Below, piece by piece: positions 35,437 through 43,337 of a stretch of DNA of 64,000 nt. The notes below the pieces were generated by a model. It ran no database searches, was not told the origin of the DNA, and saw only the letters and a list, made by a program, of their open reading frames with translations. The stretch comes from JBDGYW01 sp964580055 (GTDB lineage Bacteria > Gemmatimonadota > Gemmatimonadetes > Gemmatimonadales > GWC2-71-9), in contig CAZOJI010000018.1 of NCBI GenBank assembly GCA_964580055.1, positions 1 through 64,000 of the forward strand. Reading direction: 5' to 3'. How positions within the stretch are numbered: the first letter of the stretch is position 1; each line of letters begins with the position of its first letter. A program made the translations under genes and the position numbers.

Positions 35437-35841
35437 ATGAATCGACGTGCCGTGTTGCCCTTCACCCGATGGCTCCGGAGACTCGCACTCATTTTGTACT
35501 CCGTGGCAGTCTTGGTGGCGACGCTTGCTCCGCTATCAGGAGACGTTTACGACTTCGCTTCCGGACTCGACAAGCTCGCCCACGTATTTCTTTTTGCCGG
35601 CATCGCGCTGCTGTTGCTCTGGAACGCCGACTCGGTCAGTCGAGCGGCATCGGCAACCGTTCTCGCCCTCACGGTCGGTTTCGCAGCCGCTATCGAGATC
35701 GTACAGGGACTGCTATGGTACCGCAGCGGCGATTTGTGGGACCTCGTCGCCGGTTGCGTGGGCGCTTTGATTGGTGTTCGCGCCGCAACGGGATTGGCGG
35801 CGACACAAAACCGGTCCCGTGACAAACCACCGGAAGGATGA
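35437..35841 (+). CDS. VanZ-like family membrane protein
   Basis: 134 residues with four transmembrane helices, in the pattern of the VanZ-like family: LDKLAHVFLFAGIALLLL, then AAAIEIVQGLLWYRSGDLWDLVAGCVGALIG, where the acidic E-Q-D pattern in the membrane is typical. VanZ itself gives low-level teicoplanin resistance, but most members have no known function. It is the only plus-strand gene in a long minus-strand region and converges on the thioesterase gene 6 nt away. Confidence 0.85.
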   Translation: MNRRAVLPFTRWLRRLALILYSVAVLVATLAPLSGDVYDFASGLDKLAHVFLFAGIALLLLWNADSVSRAASATVLALTVGFAAAIEIVQGLLWYRSGDLWDLVAGCVGALIGVRAATGLAATQNRSRDKPPEG

Positions 35842-35847
35842 GCCTGC

Positions 35848-36324
35848 TCATTTACCCCAGTCGTCCGGTATCCTGACGGCGGTAACGAGACCTCTGGCGC
35901 ACTCGTTCCCACCAGCGAAGAGGGAGATTGCCACCACGACCTTACGCTTCTTGACTTCTTTCACCCGGGCACGCAGTTCGAGGGTCCCTCCCAAGGGAGT
36001 TGGTCGGAGATACTCTACGTTCAACGACGCGGTGACGTAACGGAGACGCGGTTCTGAATCCATAGGCCGGCCCTCTTCACGATAGCCGGCAGCCGCAGCC
36101 GTTCCAGTGCCGTGGCAGTCGATCAGCGATGCAATCAAGCCACCGTAGACGTAGCCTGGAATGGCGGTATGATACGGTCTTGGCGCAAACCTGCAGACGG
36201 ATTCGTCCCCTTCCCAACGGCTCTGGATCTTGAGGCCGTGCTCGTTGAGCTGCCCACAGCCGTAGCATTGGTTCATATCATCGTCGTAGTAGTCCTGAAA
36301 GCACTTTCCCTCACCGGATGTCAT
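35848..36324 (-). CDS. PaaI/hotdog-fold thioesterase
   Basis: 158-residue acyl-CoA thioesterase-like protein. It begins with a Cys-rich segment (NQCYGCGQLNEHGLKI) found in many stand-alone hotdog thioesterases, then GYVYGGLIASLIDCHGTGTAA (hotdog helix with the catalytic Asp), VTASLNVEYLRPTPLGGTLELRA and the last strand KVVVAISLFAGG. It presumably releases CoA from acyl-CoAs, in keeping with fatty-acid and propionate genes in the same directon. Of two possible starts, ATG 36324 is preferred; 36345 is also open. Confidence 0.88.
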   Translation of the reverse strand: MTSGEGKCFQDYYDDDMNQCYGCGQLNEHGLKIQSRWEGDESVCRFAPRPYHTAIPGYVYGGLIASLIDCHGTGTAAAAGYREEGRPMDSEPRLRYVTASLNVEYLRPTPLGGTLELRARVKEVKKRKVVVAISLFAGGNECARGLVTAVRIPDDWGK

Positions 36325-36353
36325 CTTCAAACCTTTCTCGAGCAACTACTAAC

Positions 36354-37304
36354 TCAGTAGACGTCCAAGTCTTGCGCGGACACGACGGCACCGTCGTACC
36401 TGGAGGTGATCTCAGAAACCAGGTTCTCCTCCGAAGTGCCCCAGAAGAGCTGATGATAGAGCACGAGCAAGCCCGGACGTGCACTAGATGCAAGCTCTGC
36501 CAACTGATTCGTCGAAGTGTGCGCGTCGGCGTGATACCGCTGCCACACCGAATCGCGATCCTCAAAGCCATGCTGCGAATAGACTTCATGTACCAGTATA
36601 TCACAGCCATTGCACGCATCCACCAGTGCATCGCTCGGTGTCGCATCACCGGAAATCACTACCACTTTGTCTTCGGTTTCGAACCTGAAGCCAAAGCCAT
36701 GGTCCCAGTCCCCATGGTGCACTCGAAATGCCGTCACCACCACATTCTCGTCTTCATAAACCTCACCCTCCCCGATCTCGTGCACGGCCACCTTGTAGCC
36801 ATCGCGATTTGCCGGTTCCAGACCGTCCAGCCGAACCCGAATGTCTTCCTCGTATGCAGTGAGCAAATTCTCGACCATTCGCTCCGTTCCGCTGGGGCCG
36901 AACAACTGTAGCGGCTCGTCCCGTCCGAGAACCCAGGGTGTCAATATGACATCCGGCAGCCCCACGGTGTGATCCGAATGCAGATGGGTAAGGAAAAGGT
37001 GACGCAGGTTTTCCGGGCGCAGCGCCATTATCCCCAGCCTGCTTGCGGCCGACGCTCGGCGCACGACACCTGGTCCGGCATCCACTAGGTAGGAAGTGCC
37101 GTTTGCGACTACCGCTACAGCCGGACCCGAGCGTTCGGGATCGGCGTTGGGCGTACCGGTACCGAGCATTACGACGTGCGTGCCCTTCGAAAAGTCCCGC
37201 GGCTCTTCGGTCGCGTCGACTCGTTGGTCCGTACATGCCCAACTGGTAAAAGAGACTGTGAGGCACGACAGTATTGCCAGATACCGTTGAGCTGGAGAAA
37301 ACAT
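36354..37304 (-). CDS. Exported metallo-beta-lactamase-fold hydrolase
   Basis: 316 residues, probably a lipoprotein (hydrophobic leader, SFTSWAC lipobox). It has MBL metal motifs: HLHSDHTVG (HxHxDH), His in VHHGDWDHGFGF, Asp in VISGDATPSD and a C-terminal HQLFWG, in the RNase Z/arylsulfatase-like subgroup. Substrate unknown; its extracytoplasmic site argues against RNase Z activity. ATG 37304 has GAGG 9 nt before it; an ATG at 37319, directly after the upstream stop, is also possible. Confidence 0.87.
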   Translation of the reverse strand: MFSPAQRYLAILSCLTVSFTSWACTDQRVDATEEPRDFSKGTHVVMLGTGTPNADPERSGPAVAVVANGTSYLVDAGPGVVRRASAASRLGIMALRPENLRHLFLTHLHSDHTVGLPDVILTPWVLGRDEPLQLFGPSGTERMVENLLTAYEEDIRVRLDGLEPANRDGYKVAVHEIGEGEVYEDENVVVTAFRVHHGDWDHGFGFRFETEDKVVVISGDATPSDALVDACNGCDILVHEVYSQHGFEDRDSVWQRYHADAHTSTNQLAELASSARPGLLVLYHQLFWGTSEENLVSEITSRYDGAVVSAQDLDVY

Positions 37305-37319
37305 TCGATCGGACCTCAT

Positions 37320-37865
37320 TCAGGAGGTGACAGACGGCACGTCCCCTCTAATGGCGGTGAAGGATCCCGAGATCGTGATCTCTTCGACACCTCCGAAACT
37401 CCCCACGGCGAGCTCGAAGTCGGCCTCGAAACTGAACTCACCGCGAATCAGGTCATTGCTCGCGCTCGTGACCGTGATAGTCCCGGTGTCGGAGCCATAC
37501 GAGGCGATCGAGCCGTCTGCCGAGCGTCTGAGTACGTAGACCGCGTCAATATCCTCGGGATCGAGATTGTCGCTGTCTGCATCCACAATGGTATGAGTCC
37601 CAACTTCAATAGGGGTCGCGCTCCCGTGACGGCCGATCGCGATAGCGTCAAAGTCGAGTCCGCCAAAGGTACCACGGCTCAGAAAGATCACCCAATACTC
37701 GCGACCTTGCGTAACCGATACCCCGAAGATTGCCTCGCCTTCGATCGTGAAACTCGTATCGCCGCTGATTGTGACAGCGAACGAGTTCTCTTCCGGTTCA
37801 GTTCCACAAGCTGCCGCCAGCACGATACCGGCGCCGATGATGGCTGTGGTCAAGCTATTTCGCAT
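37320..37865 (-). CDS. Hypothetical lipoprotein, beta-rich
   Basis: 181 residues with a lipoprotein signal (lipobox LAAACG). The mature part is acidic and strand-rich (FAVTISGDTSFTIEGEAIFGV, GTITVTSASNDLIRGEFSFEA, VEEITISGSFTAIRG) and resembles small beta-sandwich lipoproteins common in this kind of genome. No known function. Its stop lies 15 nt before the chosen start of the MBL hydrolase, so the two are likely co-translated; the pair may act together at the cell surface. Confidence 0.75.
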   Translation of the reverse strand: MRNSLTTAIIGAGIVLAAACGTEPEENSFAVTISGDTSFTIEGEAIFGVSVTQGREYWVIFLSRGTFGGLDFDAIAIGRHGSATPIEVGTHTIVDADSDNLDPEDIDAVYVLRRSADGSIASYGSDTGTITVTSASNDLIRGEFSFEADFELAVGSFGGVEEITISGSFTAIRGDVPSVTS

Positions 37866-37877
37866 GCGATCACGACC

Positions 37878-38639
37878 TCACTTCTTCAGGAATTTGCCGA
37901 CGGCTTCCTTGAAGTCGGGCGTGGCCCTCGCGACGGCATTGACCTTGGCCCCGAGAGCTATTCCTTCCTCGAAGCTCTGGCCGTCCAGTTCGTAAAGCTG
38001 TTGTTTGATGAGAGCGACCGCCGAAGGACTTGAAGCCGCAATAGATGAAAGCGTTTTAGCAACAGCATCCTCGAAGCCATCGGCAGGCAGCACACGCGAG
38101 GCGAGACCAATCTGGCAAGCCTCAGAAGCAGACAACAACCTGCCGGTGCCAACGAGATCGAACGCCACCTTCTCGCCCACCGTCCTGCGTAACATCGCCA
38201 TTACCATTGCCGGAACGAATCCTCGCCGCACTTCTGGATATCCGAAAGACGCCTCCTCGTGAGCCAGGACCATGTCACACGCTGACGCCAGGCCGCAGCC
38301 ACCCGCCAGAGCACGCCCAGTTACCACAGCGACGACCACCTTAGGGAGTTTTCTGATTCTGATAAACACGTCGCCGAGGAGTTGCGCCTGAGCTGCATTC
38401 TCGTCGGGGGTGTTGTCCACCGACTCCAGCAGTTCGGCCAGGTCTGCGCCAGCGCAGAAATCCTTGCCTGCGCCCCTCAAGGCGATCGCTCTAACGTCCG
38501 TATCCATCTCCGCCGAATGGAGCGCTTCATACAACGCCGCCACGGTAGCCGCGTTGAGCGCGTTGCGTTTTTCCGGCCTGTTCAGCGTAAGACTCAACAC
38601 GCCCTGGGCCAACTCGCGTATCACCGTCGTTTCAGTCAA
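37878..38639 (-). CDS. Enoyl-CoA hydratase/isomerase family protein
   Basis: Crotonase-fold enzyme, 253 residues. The N-terminal LNRPEKRNALN, oxyanion-hole segment GKDFCAGADLAEL and VTGRALAGGCGLASACDM are clear. Second-shell catalytic positions read PEVRRGFVPA, near the glutamate site of hydratases, so a methylglutaconyl-type or general enoyl-CoA hydratase is likely. Together with the acyl-CoA dehydrogenase and methylmalonyl-CoA mutase in the window, it supports branched- or odd-chain acyl-CoA breakdown. Confidence 0.92.
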   Translation of the reverse strand: MTETTVIRELAQGVLSLTLNRPEKRNALNAATVAALYEALHSAEMDTDVRAIALRGAGKDFCAGADLAELLESVDNTPDENAAQAQLLGDVFIRIRKLPKVVVAVVTGRALAGGCGLASACDMVLAHEEASFGYPEVRRGFVPAMVMAMLRRTVGEKVAFDLVGTGRLLSASEACQIGLASRVLPADGFEDAVAKTLSSIAASSPSAVALIKQQLYELDGQSFEEGIALGAKVNAVARATPDFKEAVGKFLKK

Positions 38640-38671
38640 TTATACCTCACCGAAGAAGGAAGAGACGAACG

Positions 38672-41578
38672 TCACTTGGGGAGCTTCAGGCCTCGGGACG
38701 CATCTTCCAAAGGGCGAACCGCTTCCCGCCGAATGGACGGCGGTCCAACCGGTAGACGAGCCATCACATCCACGAGCGGAACGAGGTCGGCACGTGTGAC
38801 GTATGAGACCGATTCGAGTGCGAAAGAGATCTCTCTCGCGGAACGCGGCTCGATCACGACGCCTGCCCTCTCGCTTCCATCGGAAAGGGAAAGGCTCACG
38901 GGCTCCGGCAGAAGGAAAACGACTCCCAATTCAGCGCTCCATGTCTCGTCAGAATCCATGTGAGCGAATGCCGGCATCAACTCCACGTCCAAGCCGGCGA
39001 AATAGTTGCTCGAGGACAGATCCACGACCTGCCTGGCGCCGGAGTAGCTCAAGGGACCGTCACTCACGCGCATTCCAGCAGTGTCGAACACCGTTACTCC
39101 AAAGCCGGTCAGTTGGTTCCAAGTATGCTCCGGCAGGGAGACTTCGAGCAGCATCTTTTCTGCCCAACCGGGCGGTACGACCCTCACGTTTTCTCTCGTT
39201 GATCCGCTACCGTGGATCGCGCGCCGCGCTACCGCACCAACCAGTTTAGCTGAAACGATCGCGCGTGATGGTCTGTTGGCAAGGTTGCGGATCGAGGCGA
39301 CGGGGCCGTTGGCAACCGACTCAACGACGATATCGGGTGCTGCGACCTGCAACCAATAGGACACCTCGGAAGGTGGGGGCGCCAACACAACCGCTTCGTA
39401 TACTCCCGGCAGTATTTCGCCAGCACCGACGTTGATGGCACCCGACGAGGACTTGAGGCCGCCCACCACCCTCTCACCTTGGGGAAATGGTCGACCATCA
39501 GGCTCAAAGAGGTACAACGAAACGCTATAGGTCGGATCGGCGAGTTTCACCGCGACCTCCAGGCCTCCACTGCCTTCGGAAACCTCAACGAAGTGCCGGT
39601 GCACCGCGCCCGCTGCCAGCTTCTTGACATATCCTTGAGGAGACAGGCCGTGCGGTACCACCACGGTGTTGACCAACTCAAACAGCGGACCAGCAGAAGT
39701 GTCTGTCGCGGATCTCGCGGTGACGGTTCCGACATACATTCCCGGTTCACTCAGCTTGGACCTTTCGTAGCTGAGATCGATTGTTACCGGTCCCCCTTGT
39801 GGTTCCACTACCGGAGGAGTTCGAATCCAATCCACGTCGGCGTCGAGAAGCAGGCGCGCAGCCGGTTGGCCGGCAACCGAGGTGACGGTGAAACGCTGAA
39901 TCGTATCTGAGGGCGATGCCAGTCCGCTGCGCCTAAAGGCTGCAGGGGACTTTCTGTTGTGACCCTCCTGCGCGAGAGCTTCAATCGAGTAAACACCGGC
40001 TTGATGGCCGGCCCTGAGCCAGTCGAGAGCCGCACTGAGGTTTGGTACTCCCGCGCCAGCGTCGAGCACCGTAGCATCTGGTGGCATGGTGGCCGTGTTC
40101 CTCAAGGCTCGCACTATTTCGACTGCTCGCACGCTCCTGCTACGAGCGCGCATTGCCGATTGCAGTACGGCCGCCGCGCCCGCCACCTGAGGAGCAGCCT
40201 GGCTGGTACCTTGAAGCACTTCGTTACCTGCATGCCAGAGTGGCACCGTCGAAAAGGCTTTACCGGGCGCGCAGAGATCCGGTTTCGCTACCTCTCCCCC
40301 TCTTGCGCTCCATGGAGCGATTAGGATCTCGCCGGGACTCGAGCTGGGGCTCGAGGCGCGAGTGAAAACACCGGGTAGAAGAGCACATACCGACATTGCC
40401 TGTTGCGCCGATCCGGGGAATCCCACGGTGGACACCCCCGGCCCTTGATTGCCCGCCGAGACCACAAACGCGACGTTCGGGAACCTATAAGTGAACTCGT
40501 TCACGATTGAGTCGATGGATGCGGTGCCCTCGACCTCATTTCCGATCCCGTGACTCATGTTGATCACCAACGAAAGCCCTCGCTCTGCGGCAATCCTCGC
40601 GGCATGTTCCATCGCGCTCACCACACTACCGCCTATGGAAATCCCTCCCCGGAAGTTGTCGGCTATCTTCAATCCCAGCAGTTGTGCGCCGGGAGCGACA
40701 CCGTCGAATCCCTCCACTCCGAACATGTCATTGCCTGCCGCGATACCGGCCACATGTGTCCCGTGCCCAGAGTCGTCGAAGTAGAAGTCCAAAGTCGGTT
40801 CGGGACCATCGTGACCTATGTTCACTGCTATCGAAAGCGGCCCTGAGGTAGTATCTCCAGGAAAGGTGTGATAGTAGAAGAACTCCTGCGCCGCGGAGTA
40901 GTCACGCATGAGTTCCTCTCCCGCGAGAGAACCGTCTCCATCGGTATCCGTCACCACCACCCAGTCACCGCGATGGCGAGCGACAACCACGGGGAATTCA
41001 TCGGTGCTGCTCCCATTGCCGTTCACGTCGGCTGCGGACGTTCCGCCAACCTGCATCTCTCGGAACAGGCCCGCGTAGAAGGGAGGTCTGGCCACGCTCC
41101 TTACGCGGCCAAATCCGGCAACCGAGCAACCGTTCAACTCGACGGTGTCTCCGGTGATCGATTCCAATCGCTCGAGCACGACCTTCCCTTCACCTGAGAA
41201 ATCACGGAGGTCCAGCAGCTTCGCTTCGCCGGTGGAGGTCCGTACCAGCCCTGCGACACCGGGAGAAATCCCGTTGTCGAGTATCGCTATGAGAACGCCG
41301 CGTCCATCGTGATCGGGATAGTTCAATCTGAATGTGTCGATGCCGAGCGCGCGGAGCGGGAGCAGGCCCGCCAACATTGCCACTCGGGGAGGGATGACCG
41401 GTTTCCGCGGCTTCCACGACGCTGGCGCCGCAACGGTGTCTGCCGAGTCAGGCGGCGAACCTACCGCTGCGAGTGAAGGTCTGTCGCCCGCTTTCGACCC
41501 CACGGGCGCACATGCGGCGGCGGCTAGCAGACCGACAATAGGTGTCAATCGGCGAGCGAGAGCGGTGCGGATCCTCAT
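38672..41578 (-). CDS. TPPII-like subtilisin-family (S8) lipoprotein peptidase
   Basis: 968-residue secreted serine peptidase. Lipobox LAAAAC; catalytic Asp101 (AILDNGIS), His272 (SGHGTHVAGIAAG), oxyanion Asn377 (SAGNQGP) and Ser459 (GTSQAAPQVAG). The 170-residue spacing between Asp and His is far longer than in subtilisin and resembles tripeptidyl-peptidase II relatives. That insert carries two calcium-loop-like motifs, DVNGNGSSTDE and DTDGDGSLAGEE. After the catalytic domain come about 400 residues of beta-sandwich-like repeats (for example VNTVVVPHGLSP), likely for binding or oligomerisation. It is probably an outer-surface oligopeptidase. Confidence 0.93.
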   Translation of the reverse strand: MRIRTALARRLTPIVGLLAAAACAPVGSKAGDRPSLAAVGSPPDSADTVAAPASWKPRKPVIPPRVAMLAGLLPLRALGIDTFRLNYPDHDGRGVLIAILDNGISPGVAGLVRTSTGEAKLLDLRDFSGEGKVVLERLESITGDTVELNGCSVAGFGRVRSVARPPFYAGLFREMQVGGTSAADVNGNGSSTDEFPVVVARHRGDWVVVTDTDGDGSLAGEELMRDYSAAQEFFYYHTFPGDTTSGPLSIAVNIGHDGPEPTLDFYFDDSGHGTHVAGIAAGNDMFGVEGFDGVAPGAQLLGLKIADNFRGGISIGGSVVSAMEHAARIAAERGLSLVINMSHGIGNEVEGTASIDSIVNEFTYRFPNVAFVVSAGNQGPGVSTVGFPGSAQQAMSVCALLPGVFTRASSPSSSPGEILIAPWSARGGEVAKPDLCAPGKAFSTVPLWHAGNEVLQGTSQAAPQVAGAAAVLQSAMRARSRSVRAVEIVRALRNTATMPPDATVLDAGAGVPNLSAALDWLRAGHQAGVYSIEALAQEGHNRKSPAAFRRSGLASPSDTIQRFTVTSVAGQPAARLLLDADVDWIRTPPVVEPQGGPVTIDLSYERSKLSEPGMYVGTVTARSATDTSAGPLFELVNTVVVPHGLSPQGYVKKLAAGAVHRHFVEVSEGSGGLEVAVKLADPTYSVSLYLFEPDGRPFPQGERVVGGLKSSSGAINVGAGEILPGVYEAVVLAPPPSEVSYWLQVAAPDIVVESVANGPVASIRNLANRPSRAIVSAKLVGAVARRAIHGSGSTRENVRVVPPGWAEKMLLEVSLPEHTWNQLTGFGVTVFDTAGMRVSDGPLSYSGARQVVDLSSSNYFAGLDVELMPAFAHMDSDETWSAELGVVFLLPEPVSLSLSDGSERAGVVIEPRSAREISFALESVSYVTRADLVPLVDVMARLPVGPPSIRREAVRPLEDASRGLKLPK

Positions 41579-41609
41579 GGCGATGTTTCGGGTGTATATG
41601 CCCGATAGT

Positions 41610-42047
41610 TCAACTCGGACGATTATCTAACCATTCCTTCAGATAGTCGACAATGTCCTGTGTGGGTGTGCCCGGGCCGAACATGCGCGCGATTCCTTGC
41701 TCCTCGAGTTGTCGCATGTCATCCTCCGGAATAATGCCGCCACCAATCAGGAGCACATCATCCCTGCCCTGTTCCTCCAGGAGCGCCTTCACTCTGGGAA
41801 ACAACGTCATGTGAGCCCCGGAGAGTATCGACAATCCCACCACATCGACATCTTCCTGCACCGCGGCGGCCACGATCATCTCCGGCGTCTGATGAAGCCC
41901 GGTGTACACAACCTCCATACCAGCGTCGCGAAGACTCGCGGCCACAACCTTGGCACCGCGGTCATGGCCATCTAGTCCGGGCTTGCCTACGAGAACCCTG
42001 ATTGGTGAGGGGTTCTGCTTCTGTGAATTCTCTTTGGTTTTGTTCAC
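41610..42047 (-). CDS. mcmA2: Methylmalonyl-CoA mutase cobalamin-binding subunit
   Basis: Small B12-binding half of a split acyl-CoA mutase. 145 residues with the base-off cobalamin motif DGHDRGAKV (DxHxxG), SILSGAHMTL and IGGGIIPEDD. It needs the catalytic half (mcmA1), encoded two genes upstream with one baeRF-type gene in between. The start is a GTG at 42047. The length equals that of stand-alone B12 subunits in archaea and several bacteria. Confidence 0.94.
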   Translation of the reverse strand: MNKTKENSQKQNPSPIRVLVGKPGLDGHDRGAKVVAASLRDAGMEVVYTGLHQTPEMIVAAAVQEDVDVVGLSILSGAHMTLFPRVKALLEEQGRDDVLLIGGGIIPEDDMRQLEEQGIARMFGPGTPTQDIVDYLKEWLDNRPS

Positions 42048-42107
42048 GAGTGTGCGCGAATGCTCGCCCTCCCGCAGGCCGCGTGACTAGGGTTGATGCC
42101 CCCCCAG

Positions 42108-43310
42108 TCATGCTCCTTTGAAACGCAACAAAGCTGCAAGTCCATCGAGTCCCTTCCTTGCTGTTTCATTCTCCATGACATCAACGTGACAGCCCTGCCT
42201 CAGCGCCTCCTCGATCGCCTCGTCGACGATATCAGGTACGTTCTCCACGTTACCCTCGTCACCACACGCCGAGTTCGCGGTCGTGAGACGACCGGTGTCA
42301 CTACAGCGATAGCCACTCGACGCTACCGTTGGATCGACTAGAAGAGTGCGAACCTGGCCGATGGCGAGAGCGCCGAGCGTGTCCTCCACGCCGGTCACAG
42401 CCCAGCCGGTTCCAAGACCCTCTCTCAGTTGGGTCGCATGCTGTTCTTCCCACTCTCTTTCCGATTCATGCCTCACATCGAGAACCGCATCCATGACCTC
42501 AATCGGCGTCGCATTCTTCGGATTTATCTTCGCAGTTCCCAGCAGGTCCTTACGCACGTATGGATGCAGATGTGGAATCAACGCACTGGGATCAGTGCCG
42601 TTGCCCCCCACCACTACGCCTCGCGCGCCCTCGCTCTTGCTCAATTCCAGAAGACGTTCAGCAACATCCGCGTAATGCCTGTCCTTCTCGGTCTGCATAC
42701 GTTGATTGAAATTGTGCTCACCTGCGCCAGCGACACTTGCCCCGAAGTTCGCCCTGGTCCGCGTGCCGTGGAACTTACCGGCGCGGGTCGCACCGTCCGG
42801 CAAGAGTCCAGGGAGTTCCTGCACACCAAATGCGGTCACCCGGAAGAATCGCGCACTGGTGCGATCGCACACGGCACAGTGAACCAACCCGAACTCATCA
42901 TGTAGCGCCACCAGCTCGCGCAACAAAGGTGATCGATCCACCACCAACCGCGATCTGAACACATGTGGCAGAGGAACAGCCTCGAACAGGCCCAAAGCCT
43001 CGCAAGCGAATATGGCAATGCCGCGACCCGTGGGAAGGTGAGTCGAGTCATCGAGATAATCGCGTATCCTCTGTAGGTCGCGATCGATCACTTCACGTTC
43101 GTTTCGCGATAAGCCGGCATCTTGGAGCGCCGCCATGCGCTGCTTGATGCGGTTCTTGAGCTTTATCTGGTATTTGCCTCGCGCCCTGTCTCGTGGCTCG
43201 AGTTTGAGGTAGCATGAGACTACCCAGTGCTCGGTTGTCCCCAGCTTCGCGAACCTATCCATGAGGGACTTCAGAGTAGGAGGTCCCTCCTGCACTAACG
43301 TTTCTACCAT
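42108..43310 (-). CDS. baeRF-type (bacterial archaeo-eukaryotic release-factor-like) protein
   Basis: A 400-residue protein resembling eRF1/Dom34-derived bacterial proteins (baeRF families), which are thought to act on stalled or host-modified ribosomes. Seen: N-terminal VVSCYLKLEPRDRARGKYQIKLK; a middle domain with VHCAVCDRTSARFFRV; and a C-terminal eRF1-domain-3-like stretch (LLVDPTVASSGYRCSDTG ... VDEAIEEALRQGCHVDVM). No GGQ tripeptide is visible; the loop region instead reads GKFHGTRTRANFG, so peptide release by the standard mechanism is unlikely. It sits inside the mutase operon between the two mutase subunits. Confidence 0.7.
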   Translation of the reverse strand: MVETLVQEGPPTLKSLMDRFAKLGTTEHWVVSCYLKLEPRDRARGKYQIKLKNRIKQRMAALQDAGLSRNEREVIDRDLQRIRDYLDDSTHLPTGRGIAIFACEALGLFEAVPLPHVFRSRLVVDRSPLLRELVALHDEFGLVHCAVCDRTSARFFRVTAFGVQELPGLLPDGATRAGKFHGTRTRANFGASVAGAGEHNFNQRMQTEKDRHYADVAERLLELSKSEGARGVVVGGNGTDPSALIPHLHPYVRKDLLGTAKINPKNATPIEVMDAVLDVRHESEREWEEQHATQLREGLGTGWAVTGVEDTLGALAIGQVRTLLVDPTVASSGYRCSDTGRLTTANSACGDEGNVENVPDIVDEAIEEALRQGCHVDVMENETARKGLDGLAALLRFKGA

Positions 43311-43337
43311 CCTAATCCAACCTTTTCTTTCTGCAAT

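Noticed and set aside
36318..36911. A 197-codon plus-strand ORF over the MBL hydrolase gene
   Set aside because: It is antisense to a gene with an intact metal site; no independent support.
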